From contig NC_090744.1 in the NCBI RefSeq assembly GCF_036898095.1, positions 11,122,920 to 11,186,919 on the forward strand: 64,000 bases of DNA, read 5' to 3'. A model generated the notes under the pieces. That model was given only the letters and a program-made list of their open reading frames with translations. It searched no databases and had not been told where the DNA came from. Positions 42,655 through 56,508 of the stretch are shown in pieces. Made by a program: the position numbers and the translations under genes. This DNA is from Palaemon carinicauda. Lineage: Eukaryota > Arthropoda > Malacostraca > Decapoda > Palaemonidae. Every line of letters starts with the position of its first letter. The first letter of the stretch is position 1.

Positions 42655-43012
42655 CACATACATACATACATATACCAAAGGCACTTCCCCCAATTTTTGG
42701 GGGTAGCCGACATCAACAAATGAAACAAAAACAAAAAAGGGGACCTCTACTCTCTACGTTCCTCCAGCCTAACCAGGGACTCAACCGAGTTCAGCTGGTA
42801 CTGCTAGGGTGCCACAGCCCACCCTCCCACATTATCCACCACAGATGAAGCTTCATAATGCTGAATCCCCTACTGCTGCTACCTCCGCGGTCATTTAAGG
42901 CACCGGAGGAAGCAGCAGGGCCTACCGGAACTGCGTCACAATCGCTTGCCATTCATTCCTATTTCTAGCACGCTCTCTTGCCTCTCTCACATCTATCCTC
43001 CTATCCCTAGAG
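42655..43012 (-). repeat. LINE family E 3' end
   Basis: The CATA repeat (42658-42675), 'ataccaaaggcacttcccc', the 'ccaatttttgggggtagcc' hairpin and the complement of the C-terminal RERARNRNEWQAIVTQF frame are present. It parallels 26413-26760. It breaks off near 43012 in the 'cctatcc' stretch. Confidence 0.85.
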
Positions 43013-43204
43013 CAGGGGAACAATATTTCTTTGGTATTGGGCTGTATTGGATTCCCTGTTCTAGCCTTGAACAGGAAAGTAATTGGAGACCACAGAGCAC
43101 CTCCCCAAAAATTAGTTTTTCCTACATCTTGAGGTAAATCCAGAAAAAACCAGCGAAATTCATACACTAAGGCAAAATAAGGATTAAAAAGTGGTGCTAT
43201 GAAA

Positions 43205-43535
43205 AAGGAGTGACGTCACTGGCGTGGGATTGCTAGTAGTAGTAGGATGTTGAACGGCACCTCGCTGTTCGGGGATGTTGACAGGAGATATCTAAATGGT
43301 GCGAGGCCTCTGGTTGTGATTTATTCAGCGCCCCAGTATTATACCGACACCTTATTAAGGTGAGCGAGCTGGGTTCAACCTAGCATTCCTATACAAATTT
43401 TTCTCTGGTAAATTCATAGCAGTTTTTACCTTAGAAATGATGTTAAAGGAGCATTTCACTGGGCGGCACGGGTCGGAGCCCAGAAATAGATTTTTCCTTC
43501 GTCAAAATCCCTTTTTCCTTTGTCAAAACTCCTTT
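43205..43535 (+). repeat. Dispersed repeat family D, copy 3
   Basis: 'gcgccccagtattataccg', 'ggtgagcgagctgggttca', 'ttctctggtaaattcatag', 'ggcggcacgggtcggagcc' and 'cagaaatagatttttcctt' + 'cgtcaaaatccc'. The best-preserved copy. Confidence 0.75.
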
Positions 43536-43589
43536 TATAGTCTTGCATCACTAAGTTCTGCCACTCGAGTATGCTTCACATTCAATTAA

Positions 43590-43785
43590 CCCTTTCACCC
43601 CCATGGACGCACCGATACGTCCTTTCAAAAAACAGCTATTTACTTTGTTTGCATATTTTTGATAACTTTGAAAAATTTCAGGCATTTTCTAAAAGAATGA
43701 GACCAACGTGACCTCTCTATGACAAAAATTAAGGCTGTTAGAGCAATTTGAAAGAAATATATTGCAAAATGTGTTTGCAAAAGAA
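43590..43785 (-). mobile_element. TTAA-target MITE, copy g, truncated
   Basis: TTAA at 43586-43589, then CCCTTTCACCCCCATGGACG. One TIR/palindrome module has been lost compared with copies d-f. The conserved core ('gagaccaacgtgacctctc') follows and it ends without a second TIR. Confidence 0.8.
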
Positions 43786-43789
43786 AATG

Positions 43790-44965
43790 CCTGTTCTATC
43801 TGACGTTAGTTTTTGTCATTTATTCAGTTACGTTTGTTCATGACATATCTCTTCTTTCTAGCATTTTCGGTTTACACTTCAACTATCTGTTTCCTCATTC
43901 ATTTGCTTAGTATCCATCCAGAAAATTTGCCCTGACATTCACCGAGATTAATCTTCGGCAGATGTATAAGACTTATACTGTACCCTGAGATACTAGTTTC
44001 TCCTTTTTTTTCTTTTCCATACACACACTACTTCCATTCCTCACACTTGATCATATTCAAGCTTATGATGTTCTTTAATTTCCCCAATCTCATTCCATCT
44101 CGTTTTTCTTTTCAGATTGATAGAATTACACTGTCAACCTTTATATCTGCCCCAAATTTTCAATTCTTCAAACTCATTTTGTTGAGTTTCTATCCATGAT
44201 GGTGGTAAATATTAATGATAATTGTACGATTACAAATGACCTATGACCTTTGATTGATGGGATGTACTGTAGTGTTCTCCACAGAGACAAATTACTGACC
44301 TTCTACAAGGATATGTAATATAGCTCCCTTTGCTTTATTGATTCTCAGTTTGATAAATATTCACCATTCTCCTACACATTCACTACCAGACCAACCATGT
44401 CCAGTATGTACGTTTACTTCTTGTGCTTCCTGGGAAAATATCCTTTCAAACATATAATTTTATGCAACATATTTCCTCCCCTTTTCAAATATGACAGTAC
44501 TGTATATTATTAAAAATAGATTAATATTTACTTAGCTCAATGAAGCTTCTAAATATATACAATCCTCAGTCCAATGAATTTCAACGAAACTCCGTATTCA
44601 TCAATCTCGCGATACACGCTTGTGCATTTTTAAACCTAGCAACCTTGGCACTCCAATATGAAATTTAATTGCATTGGCAAATATGATTCCCACTCTTAGT
44701 ACATTTCAATAGTATTTGTTTCTACATGTACTGTATACAAATCTTCGTCTTCTAATAGGGTTATGCATTCAGTGTAGCTAGAACTGAAATGTTAAAAAAA
44801 AGCTGGTGTCTGTAGTTACTGGTTGGTGATAACGAAGCCTCCCTTGCCTGCTGTGATACTGAATAGCCACTTTATCTGCCGGAAATTAGAGGTACTGTAC
44901 CCCCGGCGCTGTCAACTGGCATTTTTAATCTTTTATTTGTTCTTTTAAATAATTGTTGGCAATTT
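43790..44965. other. AT-rich non-coding stretch
   Basis: No gene or repeat landmark was recognised. Confidence 0.45.
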
Positions 44966-44967
44966 GT

Positions 44968-45190
44968 TTTATACATACATACATACATATTCCAAGGCAT
45001 TTCCCCCAGTTTTGGGGGGTAGCTGACATCAAACAAAAGAAACAAAAGTGCGGGGAGCAGTTACTCTCCCCCCATCTCCATCTCTTTGATGATGTCTCAC
45101 AGGAGAGGGGGTTCCCAGCCCCCTCGTCCTGTCACTTTTAGTCGCTTCTTACGACACGCAGGGATACGTTGGCGCTATTCTAATTGTTTT
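44968..45190 (-). repeat. LINE 3' end, variant of family E
   Basis: A CATA tail, 'attccaaggcatttccccc' and the 'agttttggggggtagctga' hairpin are like family E. They are followed by a different 3' untranslated body with 'cgcttcttacgacacgcag'. Possibly a sister LINE subfamily. Confidence 0.65.
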
Positions 45191-45194
45191 TATG

Positions 45195-45965
45195 CCCCCG
45201 CGGCCACAGGGTGAAAAAAGAATTGGTAAAGGGAGGAACTGTGGATTTTGAAGAGGGTGCGTGGACCATGTATTGATTACAATTCAGTTTTGTGGAAAGT
45301 AAAATTAATAAAAAGGATATTATTGAAGATGAAAGGTTTTTCTGTTTTCTAGGCATTTGTAGCTGACTGACAGTTGTTTGCACATATAGTGTCTTGTTCC
45401 TGTTTGACAACGTTACTGTTTATTCCCTTATGCATGGGAAGGAATAGCTACTGCTGCTGAGTTGAAGGGGAGGGTCACTCTGCCCTTCTTATTGTCAGAA
45501 TTTTTTTTTTCGTACAGGAGGTTCTAGAGGCATATCTCCTGATAGCGCTGCCTCTTCATAGAGTACCTAGGATCTCTTTCCTCGGAGTGTCTTAGGCATC
45601 AGCCAGATGGCAGACAACTTCTTCTCTTCACTCACTTCCAGTCGGAATGGAAGTGTTCCACCTTTCTTTTCTTCTTTGTGAACCACATCCTAGAAGACTG
45701 ATCGATAGGAGTTCCATATAAATGCTACTACCGTTTTTCTCCCTATGGGAGATGGTGCTGCCCCCATGGACTCGCGTCGCCAAAGACGAAGATTAGACGA
45801 GACAATAATTCCCTTTTCGGGTTGCAATAAGAAAGAAAAAAATTTCTCCAGGACCGAAGAGGATCCGGGTTTGGGTGATGTCTGCTTTGCGGCGCCTTGT
45901 CTGGGCTTCGGACTCCTGACACGGTCATCATGGTGCTTTCATCCTTTCCCATCCATCCCATCATC
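45195..45965. other. Unassigned flank left of the 23-bp satellite
   Basis: It is GC-richer than average. A 92-codon frame (45745-46023, MGDGAAPMDSRRQRRRLDE..) has an arginine-rich start but runs into the satellite, so it is not a credible gene. The style resembles retroelement gag-like DNA; unproven. Confidence 0.3.
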
Positions 45966-45967
45966 AT

Positions 45968-48900
45968 CCTTATATAACCTTACCACCTTCACATATATAA
46001 CCCTACCACCTTCATATATATAACCTTACCACCTTCTCATATATAACCCTACCACCTTCACATATATAACCCTACCACCTTCTCATATATAAACCTACCA
46101 CCTTCACATATATAACCTTACCACCTTCTCATATATAACCTTACCACCTTCTCATATATAACCCTACCACCTTCACATATATAACCCTACCACCTTCTCA
46201 TATATAAACCTACCACCTTCTCATATATAACCTTACCACCTTCTCATATATAACCCTACCACCTTCTCATATATAACCTTACCACCTTCTCATATATAAC
46301 CTTACCACCTTCTCATATATAACCCTACCACCTTCACATATATAACCTTACCACCTTCTCATATATAACCTTACCACCTTCTCATATATAACCCTACCAC
46401 CTTCACATATATAACCTTACCACCTTCTCATATATAACCTTACCACCTTCACATATATAACCTTACCACCTTCACATATATAACCTTACCACCTTCTCAT
46501 ATATAACCCTACCACCTTCACATATATAACCTTACCACCTTCTCATATATAACCCTACCACCTTCACATATATAACCTTACCACCTTCTCATATATAACC
46601 TTACCACCTTCTCATATATAACCTTATCACCTTTACATATATAACCTTACCACCTTCACATAAATAACCTTACCACCTTCACATAAATAACCTTACCACC
46701 TTCACATATATAACCTTACCACCTTCTCATATATAACCTTACCACCTTCACATATATAACCTTACCACCTTCTCATATATAACCTTACCACCTTCACATA
46801 TATAACCTTACCACCTTTACATATATAACCTTACCACCTTCACATAAATAACCTTACCACCTTCACATATATAACATTACCACCTTCACATATATAACCT
46901 TACCACCTTCTCATATATAACCTTATCACCTTTACATATATAACCTTACCACCTTCACATAAATAACCTTACCACCTTCACATATATAACCTTACCACCT
47001 TCTCATATATAACCTTACCACCTTCACATATATAACCTTACCACCTTCTCATATATAAACCTACCACCTTCACATATATAACCTTACCACCTTCTCATAT
47101 ATAACCTTATCACCTTTACATATATAACCTTACCACCTTCTCATATATAACCTTATCACCTTTACATATATAACCTTACCACCTTCACATAAATAACCTT
47201 ACCACCTTCACATATATAACCTTACCACCTTCTCATATATAACCTTACCACCTTCACATATATAACCTTACCACCTTCACATATATAACCTTACCACCTT
47301 CTCATATATAAACCTACCACCTTCACATATATAACCTTACCACCTTCTCATATATAACCCTACCACCTTCACATATATAACCTTACCACCTTCTCATATA
47401 TAACCTTACCACCTTCTCATATATAACCTTATCACCTTTACATATATAACCTTATCACCTTTACATATATAACCTTACCACCTTCACATAAATAACCTTA
47501 CCACCTTCACATATATAACCTTACCACCTTCTCATATATAACCTTACCACCTTCTCATATATAACCTTACCACCTTCACATATATAACCTTACCACCTTC
47601 ACATATATAACCTTACCACCTTCTCATATATAACCTTACCACCTTCACATATATAACCTTACCACCTTCACATATATAACCTTACCACCTTCTCATATAT
47701 AACCTTACCACCTTCTCATATATAACCCTACCACCTTCACATATATAACCTTACCACCTTCTCATATATAACCTTACCACCTTCACATATATAACCTTAC
47801 CACCTTCACATATATAACCTTACCACCTTCTCATATATAAACCTACCACCTTCACATATATAACCTTACCACCTTCTCATATATAACCCTACCACCTTCA
47901 CATATATAACCTTACCACCTTCTCATATATAACCTTACCACCTTCTCATATATAACCTTATCACCTTTACATATATAACCTTACCACCTTCACATAAATA
48001 ACCTTACCACCTTCACATATATAACCTTACCACCTTCTCATATATAACCTTACCACCTTCACATATATAACCTTACCACCTTCTCATATATAACCTTACC
48101 ACCTTCTCATATATAACCTTACCACCTTCTCATATATAAACCTACCACCTTCACATATATAACCTTACCACCTTCTCATATATAACCTTATCACCTTTAC
48201 ATATATAACCTTACCACCTTCACATAAATAACCTTACCACCTTCTCATATATAAACCTACCACCTTCACATATATAACCTTACCACCTTCTCATATATAA
48301 CCTTACCACCTTCTCATATATAACCCTACCACCTTCACATATATAACCCTACCACCTTCTCATATATAAACCTACCACCTTCACATATATAACCTTACCA
48401 CCTTCTCATATATAACCTTACCACCTTCTCATATATAACCCTACCACCTTCACATATATAAACCTACCACCTTCTCATATATAACCTTACCACCTTCTCA
48501 TATATAACCCTACCACCTTCACATATATAACCCTACCACCTTCTCATATATAAACCTACCACCTTTACATATATAACCTTACCACCTTCTCATATATAAC
48601 CTTACCACCTTCTCATATATAACCCTACCACCTTCACATATATAACCCTACCACCTTCTCATATATAAATCTACCACCTTCACATATATAACCTTACCAC
48701 CTTCTCATATATAACCTTACCACCTTCTCATATATAACCTTACCACCTTCTCATATATAACCTTACCACCTTCTCATATATAACCTTATCACCTTTACAT
48801 ATATAACCCTACCACCTTCACATATATAACCTTACCACCTTCACATAAATAACCTTACCACCTTCACATATATAACCTTACCACCTTCACATATATAACC

Positions 48901-51900
48901 TTACCACCTTCTCATATATAACCCTACCACCTTCACATATATAACCCTACCACCTTCTCATATATAAACCTACCACCTTCACATATATAACCTTACCACC
49001 TTCTCATATATAACCTTACCACCTTCTCATATATAACCTTATCACCTTTACATATATAACCCTACCACCTTCACATATATAACCTTACCACCTTCACATA
49101 AATAACCTTACCACCTTCACATATATAACCCTACCACCTTCACATATATAACCTTACCACCTTCTCATATATAACCCTACCACCTTCACATATATAACCT
49201 TACCACCTTCTCATATATAAACCTACCACCTTCACATATATAACCTTACCACCTTCTCATATATAACCCTACCACCTTCACATATATAACCTTACCACCT
49301 TCTCATATATAACCCTACCACCTTCACATATATAACCTTACCACCTTCTCATATATAACCCTACCACCTTCACATATATAACCTTACCACCTTCTCATAT
49401 ATAAACCTACCACCTTCACATATATAACCTTACCACCTTCTCATATATAACCCTACCACCTTCACATATATAACCTTACCACCTTCTCATATATAACCCT
49501 ACCACCTTCACGTATATAACCTTACCACCTTCTCATATATAACCTTACCACCTTCTCATATATAACCTTACCACCTTCTCATATATAACCCTACCACCTT
49601 CACATATATAACCCTACCACCTTCTCATATATAAACCTACCACCTTCACATATATAACCTTACCACCTTCTCATATATAACCTTACCACCTTCTCATATA
49701 TAACCTTACCACCTTCTCATATATAACCTTATCACCTTCACATATATAACCTTACCACCTTCACATATATAACCTTACCACCTTCACATATATAACCTTA
49801 TCACCTTCTCATATATAACCTTACCACCTTCACATATATAACCTTACCACCTTCACATATATAACCTTACCACCTTCTCATATATAACCTTACCACCTTC
49901 TCATATATAACCTTATCACCTTTACATATATAACCCTACCACCTTCACATATATAACCTTACCACCTTCTCATATATAACCTTACCACCTTCTCATATAT
50001 AACCTTATCACCTTTACATATATAACTTTACCACCTTCACATAAATAACCTTACCACCTTCACATATATAACCTTACCACCTTCTCATATATAACCTTAC
50101 CACCTTCACATATATAACCTTACCACCTTCTCATATATAAACCTACCACCTTCACATATATAACCTTACCACCTTCACATATATAACCTTACCACCTTCA
50201 CATAAATAACCTTACCACCTTCTCATATATAAACCTACCACCTTCACATATATAGCCTTACCACTTTCTCATATATAACCCTACCACCTTCACATATATA
50301 ACCTTACCACCTTCTCATATATAACCCTACCACCTTCACATATATAACCTTACCACCTTCACATATATAACCTTACCACCTTCTCATATATAACCTTACC
50401 ACCTTCTCATATATAACCTTACCACCTTCTCATATATAACCTTACCACCTTCACATAAATAACCTTACCACCTTCACATATATAACCTTACCACCTTCTC
50501 ATATATAACCTTACCACCTTCACATATATAACCCTACCACCTTCTCATATATAAACCTACCACCTTCACATATATAACCTTACCACCTTCTCATATATAA
50601 CCTTACCACCTTCTCATATATAACCTTACCACCTTCTCATATATAACCTTATCACCTTTACATATATAACCTTACCACCTTCACATAAATAACCTTACCA
50701 CCTTCACATATATAACCTTACCACCTTCTCATATATAACCTTACCACCTTCACATATATAACCTTACCACCTTCTCATATATAAACCTACCACCTTCACA
50801 TATATAACCTTACCACCTTCTCATATATGACCTTACCACCTTCTCATATATAACCTTACCACCTTCTCATATATAACCTTACCACCTTCTCATATATAAC
50901 CTTACCACCTTCTCATATATAACCTTACCACCTTCTCATATATAACCTTACCACCTTCACATATATAACCTTACCACCTTCACATAAATAACCTTACCAC
51001 CTTCACATAAATAACCTTACCACCTTCACATATATAACCTTACCACCTTCTCATATATAACCTTACCACCTTCACATATATAACCTTACCACCTTCTCAT
51101 ATATAAACCTACCACCTTCACATATATAACCTTACCACCTTCTCATATATGACCTTACCACCTTCTCATATATAACCTTACCACCTTCTCATATATAACC
51201 TTACCACCTTCTCATATATAACCTTACCACCTTCACATAAATAACCTTACCACCTTCACATAAATAACCTTACCACCTTCACATATATAACCTTACCACC
51301 TTCTCATATATAACCTTACCACCTTCACATATATAACCTTACCACCTTCACATATATAACCTTACCACCTTCTCATATATAACCTTACCACCTTCACATA
51401 TATAACCTTACCACCTTCTCATATATAACCTTACCACCTTCACATATATAACCTTACCACCTTCTCATATATAACCTTACCACCTTCACATATATAACCT
51501 TACCACCTTCTCATATATAACCTTACCACCTTCTCATATATAACCTTACCACCTTCACATATATAACCTTACCACCTTCTCATATATAACCTTATCACCT
51601 TTACATATATAACCTTACCACCTTCACATAAATAACCTTACCACCTTCACATATATAACCTTACCACCTTCTCATATATAACCTTACCACCTTCTCATAT
51701 ATAACCTTACCACCTTCACATAAATAACCTTACCACCTTCACATAAATAACCTTACCACCTTCACATATATAACCTTACCACCTTCTCATATATAACCTT
51801 ACCACCTTCACATATATAACCTTACCACCTTCTCATATATAACCTTATCACCTTTACATATATAACCTTACCACCTTCACATAAATAACCTTACCACCTT

Positions 51901-53423
51901 CACATATATAACCTTACCACCTTCTCATATATAAACTTACCACCTTCTCATATATAACCTTACCACCTTCACATAAATAACCTTACCACCTTCACATAAA
52001 TAACCTTACCACCTTCACATATATAACCTTACCACCTTCTCATATATAACCTTACCACCTTCACATATATAACCTTACCACCTTCACATATATAACCTTA
52101 CCACCTTCTCATATATAACCTTACCACCTTCTCATATATAACCTTACCACCTTCACATATATAACCTTACCACCTTCTCATATATAACCTTACCACCTTC
52201 ACATATATAACCTTACCACCTTCTCATATATAACCTTACCACCTTCACATATATAACCTTACCACCTTCTCATATATAACCTTACCACCTTCACATATAT
52301 AACCTTACCACCTTCTCATATATAACCTTACCACCTTCACATATATAACCTTACCACCTTCTCATATATAACCTTACCACCTTCACATATATAACCTTAC
52401 CACCTTCTCATATATAACCTTACCACCTTCACATATATAACCTTACCACCTTCTCATATATAACCTTACCACCTTCTCATATATAACCTTACCACCTTCT
52501 CATATATAACCTTACCACCTTCACATATATAACCTTACCACCTTCACATAAATAACCTTACCACCTTCACGTATATAACCTTACCACCTTCTCATATATA
52601 ACCTTACCACCTTCACATATATAACCCTACCACCTTCACGTATATAACCTTACCACCTTCACATATATAACCTTACCACCTTCTCATATATAACCTTACC
52701 ACCTTCTCATATATAACCTTACCACCTTCACATATATAACCTTACCACCTTTTCATATATAACCTTATCACCTTTACATATATAACCTTACCACCTTCAC
52801 ATAAATAACCTTACCACCTTCACATATATAACCTTACCACCTTCTCATATATAACCTTACCACCTTCTCATATATAACCTTACCACCTTCTCATATATAA
52901 CCTTACCACCTTCACATAAATAACCTTACCACCTTCACATATATAACCTTACCACCTTCTCATATATAACCTTACCACCTTCACATATATAACCTTACCA
53001 CCTTCTCATATATAAACCTACCACCTTCACATATATAACCTTACCACCTTCTCATATATAACCTTACCACCTTCTCATATATAACCTTATCACCTTTACA
53101 TATATAACCTTACCACCTTCACATAAATAACCTTACCACCTTCTCATATATAACCTTACCACCTTCACATATATAACCCTACCACCTTCACGTATATAAC
53201 CTTACCACCTTCACATATATAACCTTACCACCTTCTCATATATAACCTTATCACCTTTACATATATAACCTTACCACCTTCACATAAATAACCTTACCAC
53301 CTTCACATATATAACCTTACCACCTTCTCATATATAACCTTACCACCTTCACGTATATAACCTTACCACCTTCACATATATAACCTTACCACCTTCTCAT
53401 ACATAACCCTACCACCTTCACAT
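45968..53423. repeat. 23-bp satellite array, about 320 units
   Basis: The unit is 'ccttaccacctt' + 'ctcatatataa' (23 bp). Recurring variants are ctc/cac/tac before 'atatataa', 'aaataa' for 'tataa', 'tatcacc' for 'taccacc', and 'ccta'/'aaccta' for 'ctta'. Over ~7.5 kb almost no unit breaks the 23-bp phase. Every unit holds TAA, so all frames are closed and there is no gene. TATATAA, a TATA-box-like word, occurs in most units. The variants follow a non-random order (see findings). Confidence 0.98.
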
Positions 53424-55200
53424 CCTTATCCCACTTATGGGCTTCCAACACAAGAGCCCGTGTCTGCTATATGCAGGGCAATCTAATACCTACCCACCTA
53501 TGAGACAATGCAGAGGACACTTGAGTTTGCTGCTTTTATTCATGACGAGCACTTCCTTACATGCTCATGTGCACCAACTAACATGCTACTTTGTGCATGT
53601 GTAACCTTGCATACTCTTGCACCTGCTTTGTGTTTGCTCACACTCCTTCCCTCTCAGCTATTCACATGCCCACTAGAGCACTAGGTGTGTGTCTACCTTT
53701 GCTTGCTCAAGTGCCCATGAGTTCTCTCCTGTGCGTACTTGTTCTCCTATAGGAGAGAGCCTTCGTATGTTAACTCGTGGCCTAGTATGTTCTACTGGAT
53801 TGTGCCCTTCTACAGGAGGGCCCTCCTGCAGAAGTGTTCCCTCGCCTCTACGTTCACCTTGTGAGAGCACACATTCTGCATTTCAAACCAGTGTTATAGC
53901 TTGGCTAGTAATGATAATGGTAATAATAATAGGGGCTCAGCAGGTCAGGTCAGCAAATCAAACTCACCCAAGGGACAAGAAGCATCTCACCTAGGATAGG
54001 TTACTCCAGAATGAGAGGTAATGTCAAGTGGCCTTAACTTTTTTCTCTTCCCCTTCCTTGGGATGCAGTAGTCACTGTTATATGCTGGACCAGACAAAGA
54101 ATGCAGGTTGAGATCCACATGATCAAGCATCTTTTCTAAGTAGTAAGTTTGCTTTGAAGCTCCTCTTCCCTCCTTCCTAACGAGGGGGTGGATAGATGTG
54201 TATGCACCAATGTTCTCATATGACCCTACATTTAGACAGCATATCCCCCACATAGATATAGGTTCTCCTCTTGACCGCATATCAGGGCAAGGTTGTAACC
54301 TAGTGGCTAATTAGGAATTAGGAGTCAGGGCTTCATTGTCACCAGCCAGTAACTACAGACACGTCATTATAGATTTAACAACCAAGTTCAAGCTTTGCTG
54401 AAAGTACAGTATACGCTTATTAAAGAACTTGGTTTTGTATATTTAAGGAAAATGCAAATTACTATACTTCAGAAATTCATTCTACAATCATTGATAAATC
54501 TCCAGTACAGTATAGCTTCTTCTCTTATTCATCCTTTGTATATGATCGCATACTTTATATTAATCAACAACTTCCGTTAGTCCACCACCTTTCCTACCAT
54601 TCATTACACCATCTTCCTGATGTTCATATACCATCATAAACCATTGTTTCTTATATTCAGACCCAACCATTTTATTTTTCATCAAACATCAGAGGATTTT
54701 CTTCAAACAATTCAATTGAATTGTCACTGCCCTTTAACTTGATTTTGGCATCACTCTATAGAGATTTTTGACAACCAGACGTAACATTTTATTTTCTTGA
54801 CCCACTTCACCACAATACTAGTCTCACCCCTTCCTCTTAACAATTGCTCACTTCCATCTTGAAAACCTTTAATTACCCTCACAATCTCAGTCTGTACAGT
54901 ATCATGTAATCGCAATTCCACTCGGTTGTCCTTTTTTTTTTTATCAATTTTTTATGTATTTTTTGCCATAATTCTTGCCATTTCCACAGTGCTGCATCAT
55001 AACCAACACATGATCCACACATCCTCTTCTTCTCAACCCAGTGTTCCTCCCTATACCAGTTATGTCACCTGTCTTGCTTTAGCAATTAAAATGCTGTACC
55101 ATATGCCAAGTAATATTTGTCCTATTTAATTCTTACAAGCCGTATACCTTGACAACATAAATTCACCAGTCTTGTACCAAGTGACAACAATTTTTTTTTT
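53424..55200. other. Unassigned right flank of the satellite and following stretch
   Basis: Positions 53424-53880 are GC-moderate, with a 101-codon frame (53689-53994) rich in Ser, Cys and Pro. It contains near-palindromic 'ctcctataggag' and 'acaggagggccctcctg' motifs. Possibly retroelement-derived. A family A tail scrap lies at 53884-53932. From 54000 to 55200 nothing is recognised. Confidence 0.35.
53884..53932 (+). repeat. Family A tail scrap
   Basis: 'ccagtgttatagcttggct' + 'agtaatgataatggtaataa' corresponds to the last bases and AAT tail of family A. Confidence 0.5.
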
Positions 55201-55203
55201 TTT

Positions 55204-55428
55204 TCCACAAACTTTACTTTGAGGGCTGCTTATCTGGTTCTGTACAGCAGGGGAACCCTACTCTCTACAGGACCTCCACGGTCGTTTTCTGATGTTTATT
55301 CGGGAGCACTCAACATTTCACAGTGCATATTGTTCGCTTACAGTTTGATCATCACTGTCAAAACACATGCAGAATAAGAAAGTGTTCATTTCCTCTTGAA
55401 CGCCTTATCTTCAATTATTCAGATCTCA
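55204..55428 (-). repeat. LINE family B 3' end, part 1
   Basis: 'actttactttgagggctgc', 'gggaaccctactctctaca' and the complement of the last codons. It is interrupted at 55429 by the GC-rich insert and resumes at 55714. Confidence 0.85.
55415..55428. repeat. 14-bp target duplication, left
   Basis: TTATTCAGATCTCA, repeated exactly at 55700-55713. A duplication of this length is typical of target-primed (LINE-mediated) retroposition. Confidence 0.88.
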
Positions 55429-55699
55429 CGGGCGACTGCCAGTGGTGACGGTGGTGGCAGCAGTGGCAGCTTGGCCTGCTCGCCGCTGCCTCCTTCCTGC
55501 CGGCTGTTCCGCTGCGCGATTCCCTTGTGCTTTAAGGACATCTCAGTGTCCCCTACCTCCGAGTTGAGGGTGTTGTCCGGAGTCGCTGGGTCGAGCCACT
55601 AGGTCAGAACCAGCCGCAGCCCCTGCACCCCTACCTCTATAACCCAGCGCTTTGCTCGCTTTAAACTAGGAAGAGGTGGTATAGATGCAGACGAGGAGC
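55429..55699 (-). mobile_element. GC-rich 271-bp insert with apparent coding start
   Basis: This block is flanked by a perfect 14-bp duplication and interrupts a family B LINE. Its base composition (GC-rich, CpG-containing) is unlike anything around it. On the minus strand a frame opens after a TAG and reads WLDPATPDNTLNSEVGDTE, then MSLKHKGIAQRNSRQEGG (ATG at 55541) and a P/L-rich stretch to the insert edge. Reading ends two codons into the duplication. No poly-A tail is seen at either edge. It could be a retroposed mRNA fragment, a gene-derived SINE-like unit, or part of a retroelement I do not recognise. Confidence 0.75.
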
Positions 55700-55713
55700 T
55701 TATTCAGATCTCA
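55700..55713. repeat. 14-bp target duplication, right
   Basis: TTATTCAGATCTCA, identical to 55415-55428. Confidence 0.88.
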
Positions 55714-55880
55714 TGGTAGCCTATTGTATAGTCTCAGAGCCGCATATGCTTACAGTAGACATGCATCTAGGTTATGATAGTTTGAAACCACCTGTAACAA
55801 TTCTCGTGTCAGGACGACTTGTTACCTGCATCTTTGCATCGTGTGGACATAGAAAATCTTGTTGGTCATTCAATTATACT
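55714..55880 (-). repeat. LINE family B 3' end, part 2
   Basis: It continues the copy begun at 55204: 'tatagtctcagagccgcat', 'agacatgcatctaggttat' and 'tttgaaaccacctgtaaca' match 24220-24300. Confidence 0.8.
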
Positions 55881-55889
55881 TCCTCACCT

Positions 55890-56500
55890 GTGCAGTGCAG
55901 CTTCTGACTTATCATCTACCCCATTTCTTTCATTTCATCAGCCTCATACTGGAATCTTATATCCTCAGCTGTTACTTCCATAAAGCCTTTTCAGTTTTAC
56001 ATTTCAGTCCCTGCCTCTTTCTCTTTTTTCCTTGACATTCAACCTGTTGCATCTATTAGTTGAGAAATTCACTCGACCCAGAATAGCATTTACATTGAGC
56101 ATCCTCTCTGTGTTTATTAACATGTAGTTTTAGCTCATTAATCTTTTTCTCTGCATTTAATTTAATGATAAATCACACTTATTTTATCCACCTTTACCTG
56201 TCTTTTTTTTCTACATAGGTACATGCCTGCGTACGATCTTTTCTGTTGGTATAACTAAAGCTTTCATTTCTTTTATTTTATCTTTTTAACATTGTTTAAA
56301 CTTTTTCTACATTCTCATTCCTATGAAAAATTACTGGAATTAATGTAATTTGGTAAAACTACCCAGCAACTGATTTCATCTCTTTGATACCGTCCCTCCT
56401 CACTTATTACATTCAATGCTCCATTGTCATACACTTTCAGCTTATGATTAACAGGTTTATTTACCTCCAGCCACTCCTATTCTCACTATTGATTACATCC
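55890..56500. other. AT-rich non-coding stretch
   Basis: No gene or repeat landmark was recognised. Confidence 0.4.
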
Positions 56501-56508
56501 TTCTAAGC

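Noticed and set aside
45745..46023. 92-codon frame MGDGAAPMDSRRQ.. as a host gene
   Set aside because: Its C-terminal quarter is satellite sequence and no splice sites or conserved motif support it.
45968..53423. CRISPR-like array
   Set aside because: Units are contiguous 23-bp repeats with no unique spacers, in clearly eukaryotic DNA; it is a satellite.
45968..53423. Telomeric repeat
   Set aside because: AACCT, complementary to the arthropod TTAGG-type repeat, occurs only once per 23-bp unit and is not tandem; this is an interstitial satellite.
53689..53994. 101-codon Ser/Cys-rich frame
   Set aside because: No domain or start context, and it runs through the family A tail scrap. It may be retroelement debris but is not supportable as a gene.
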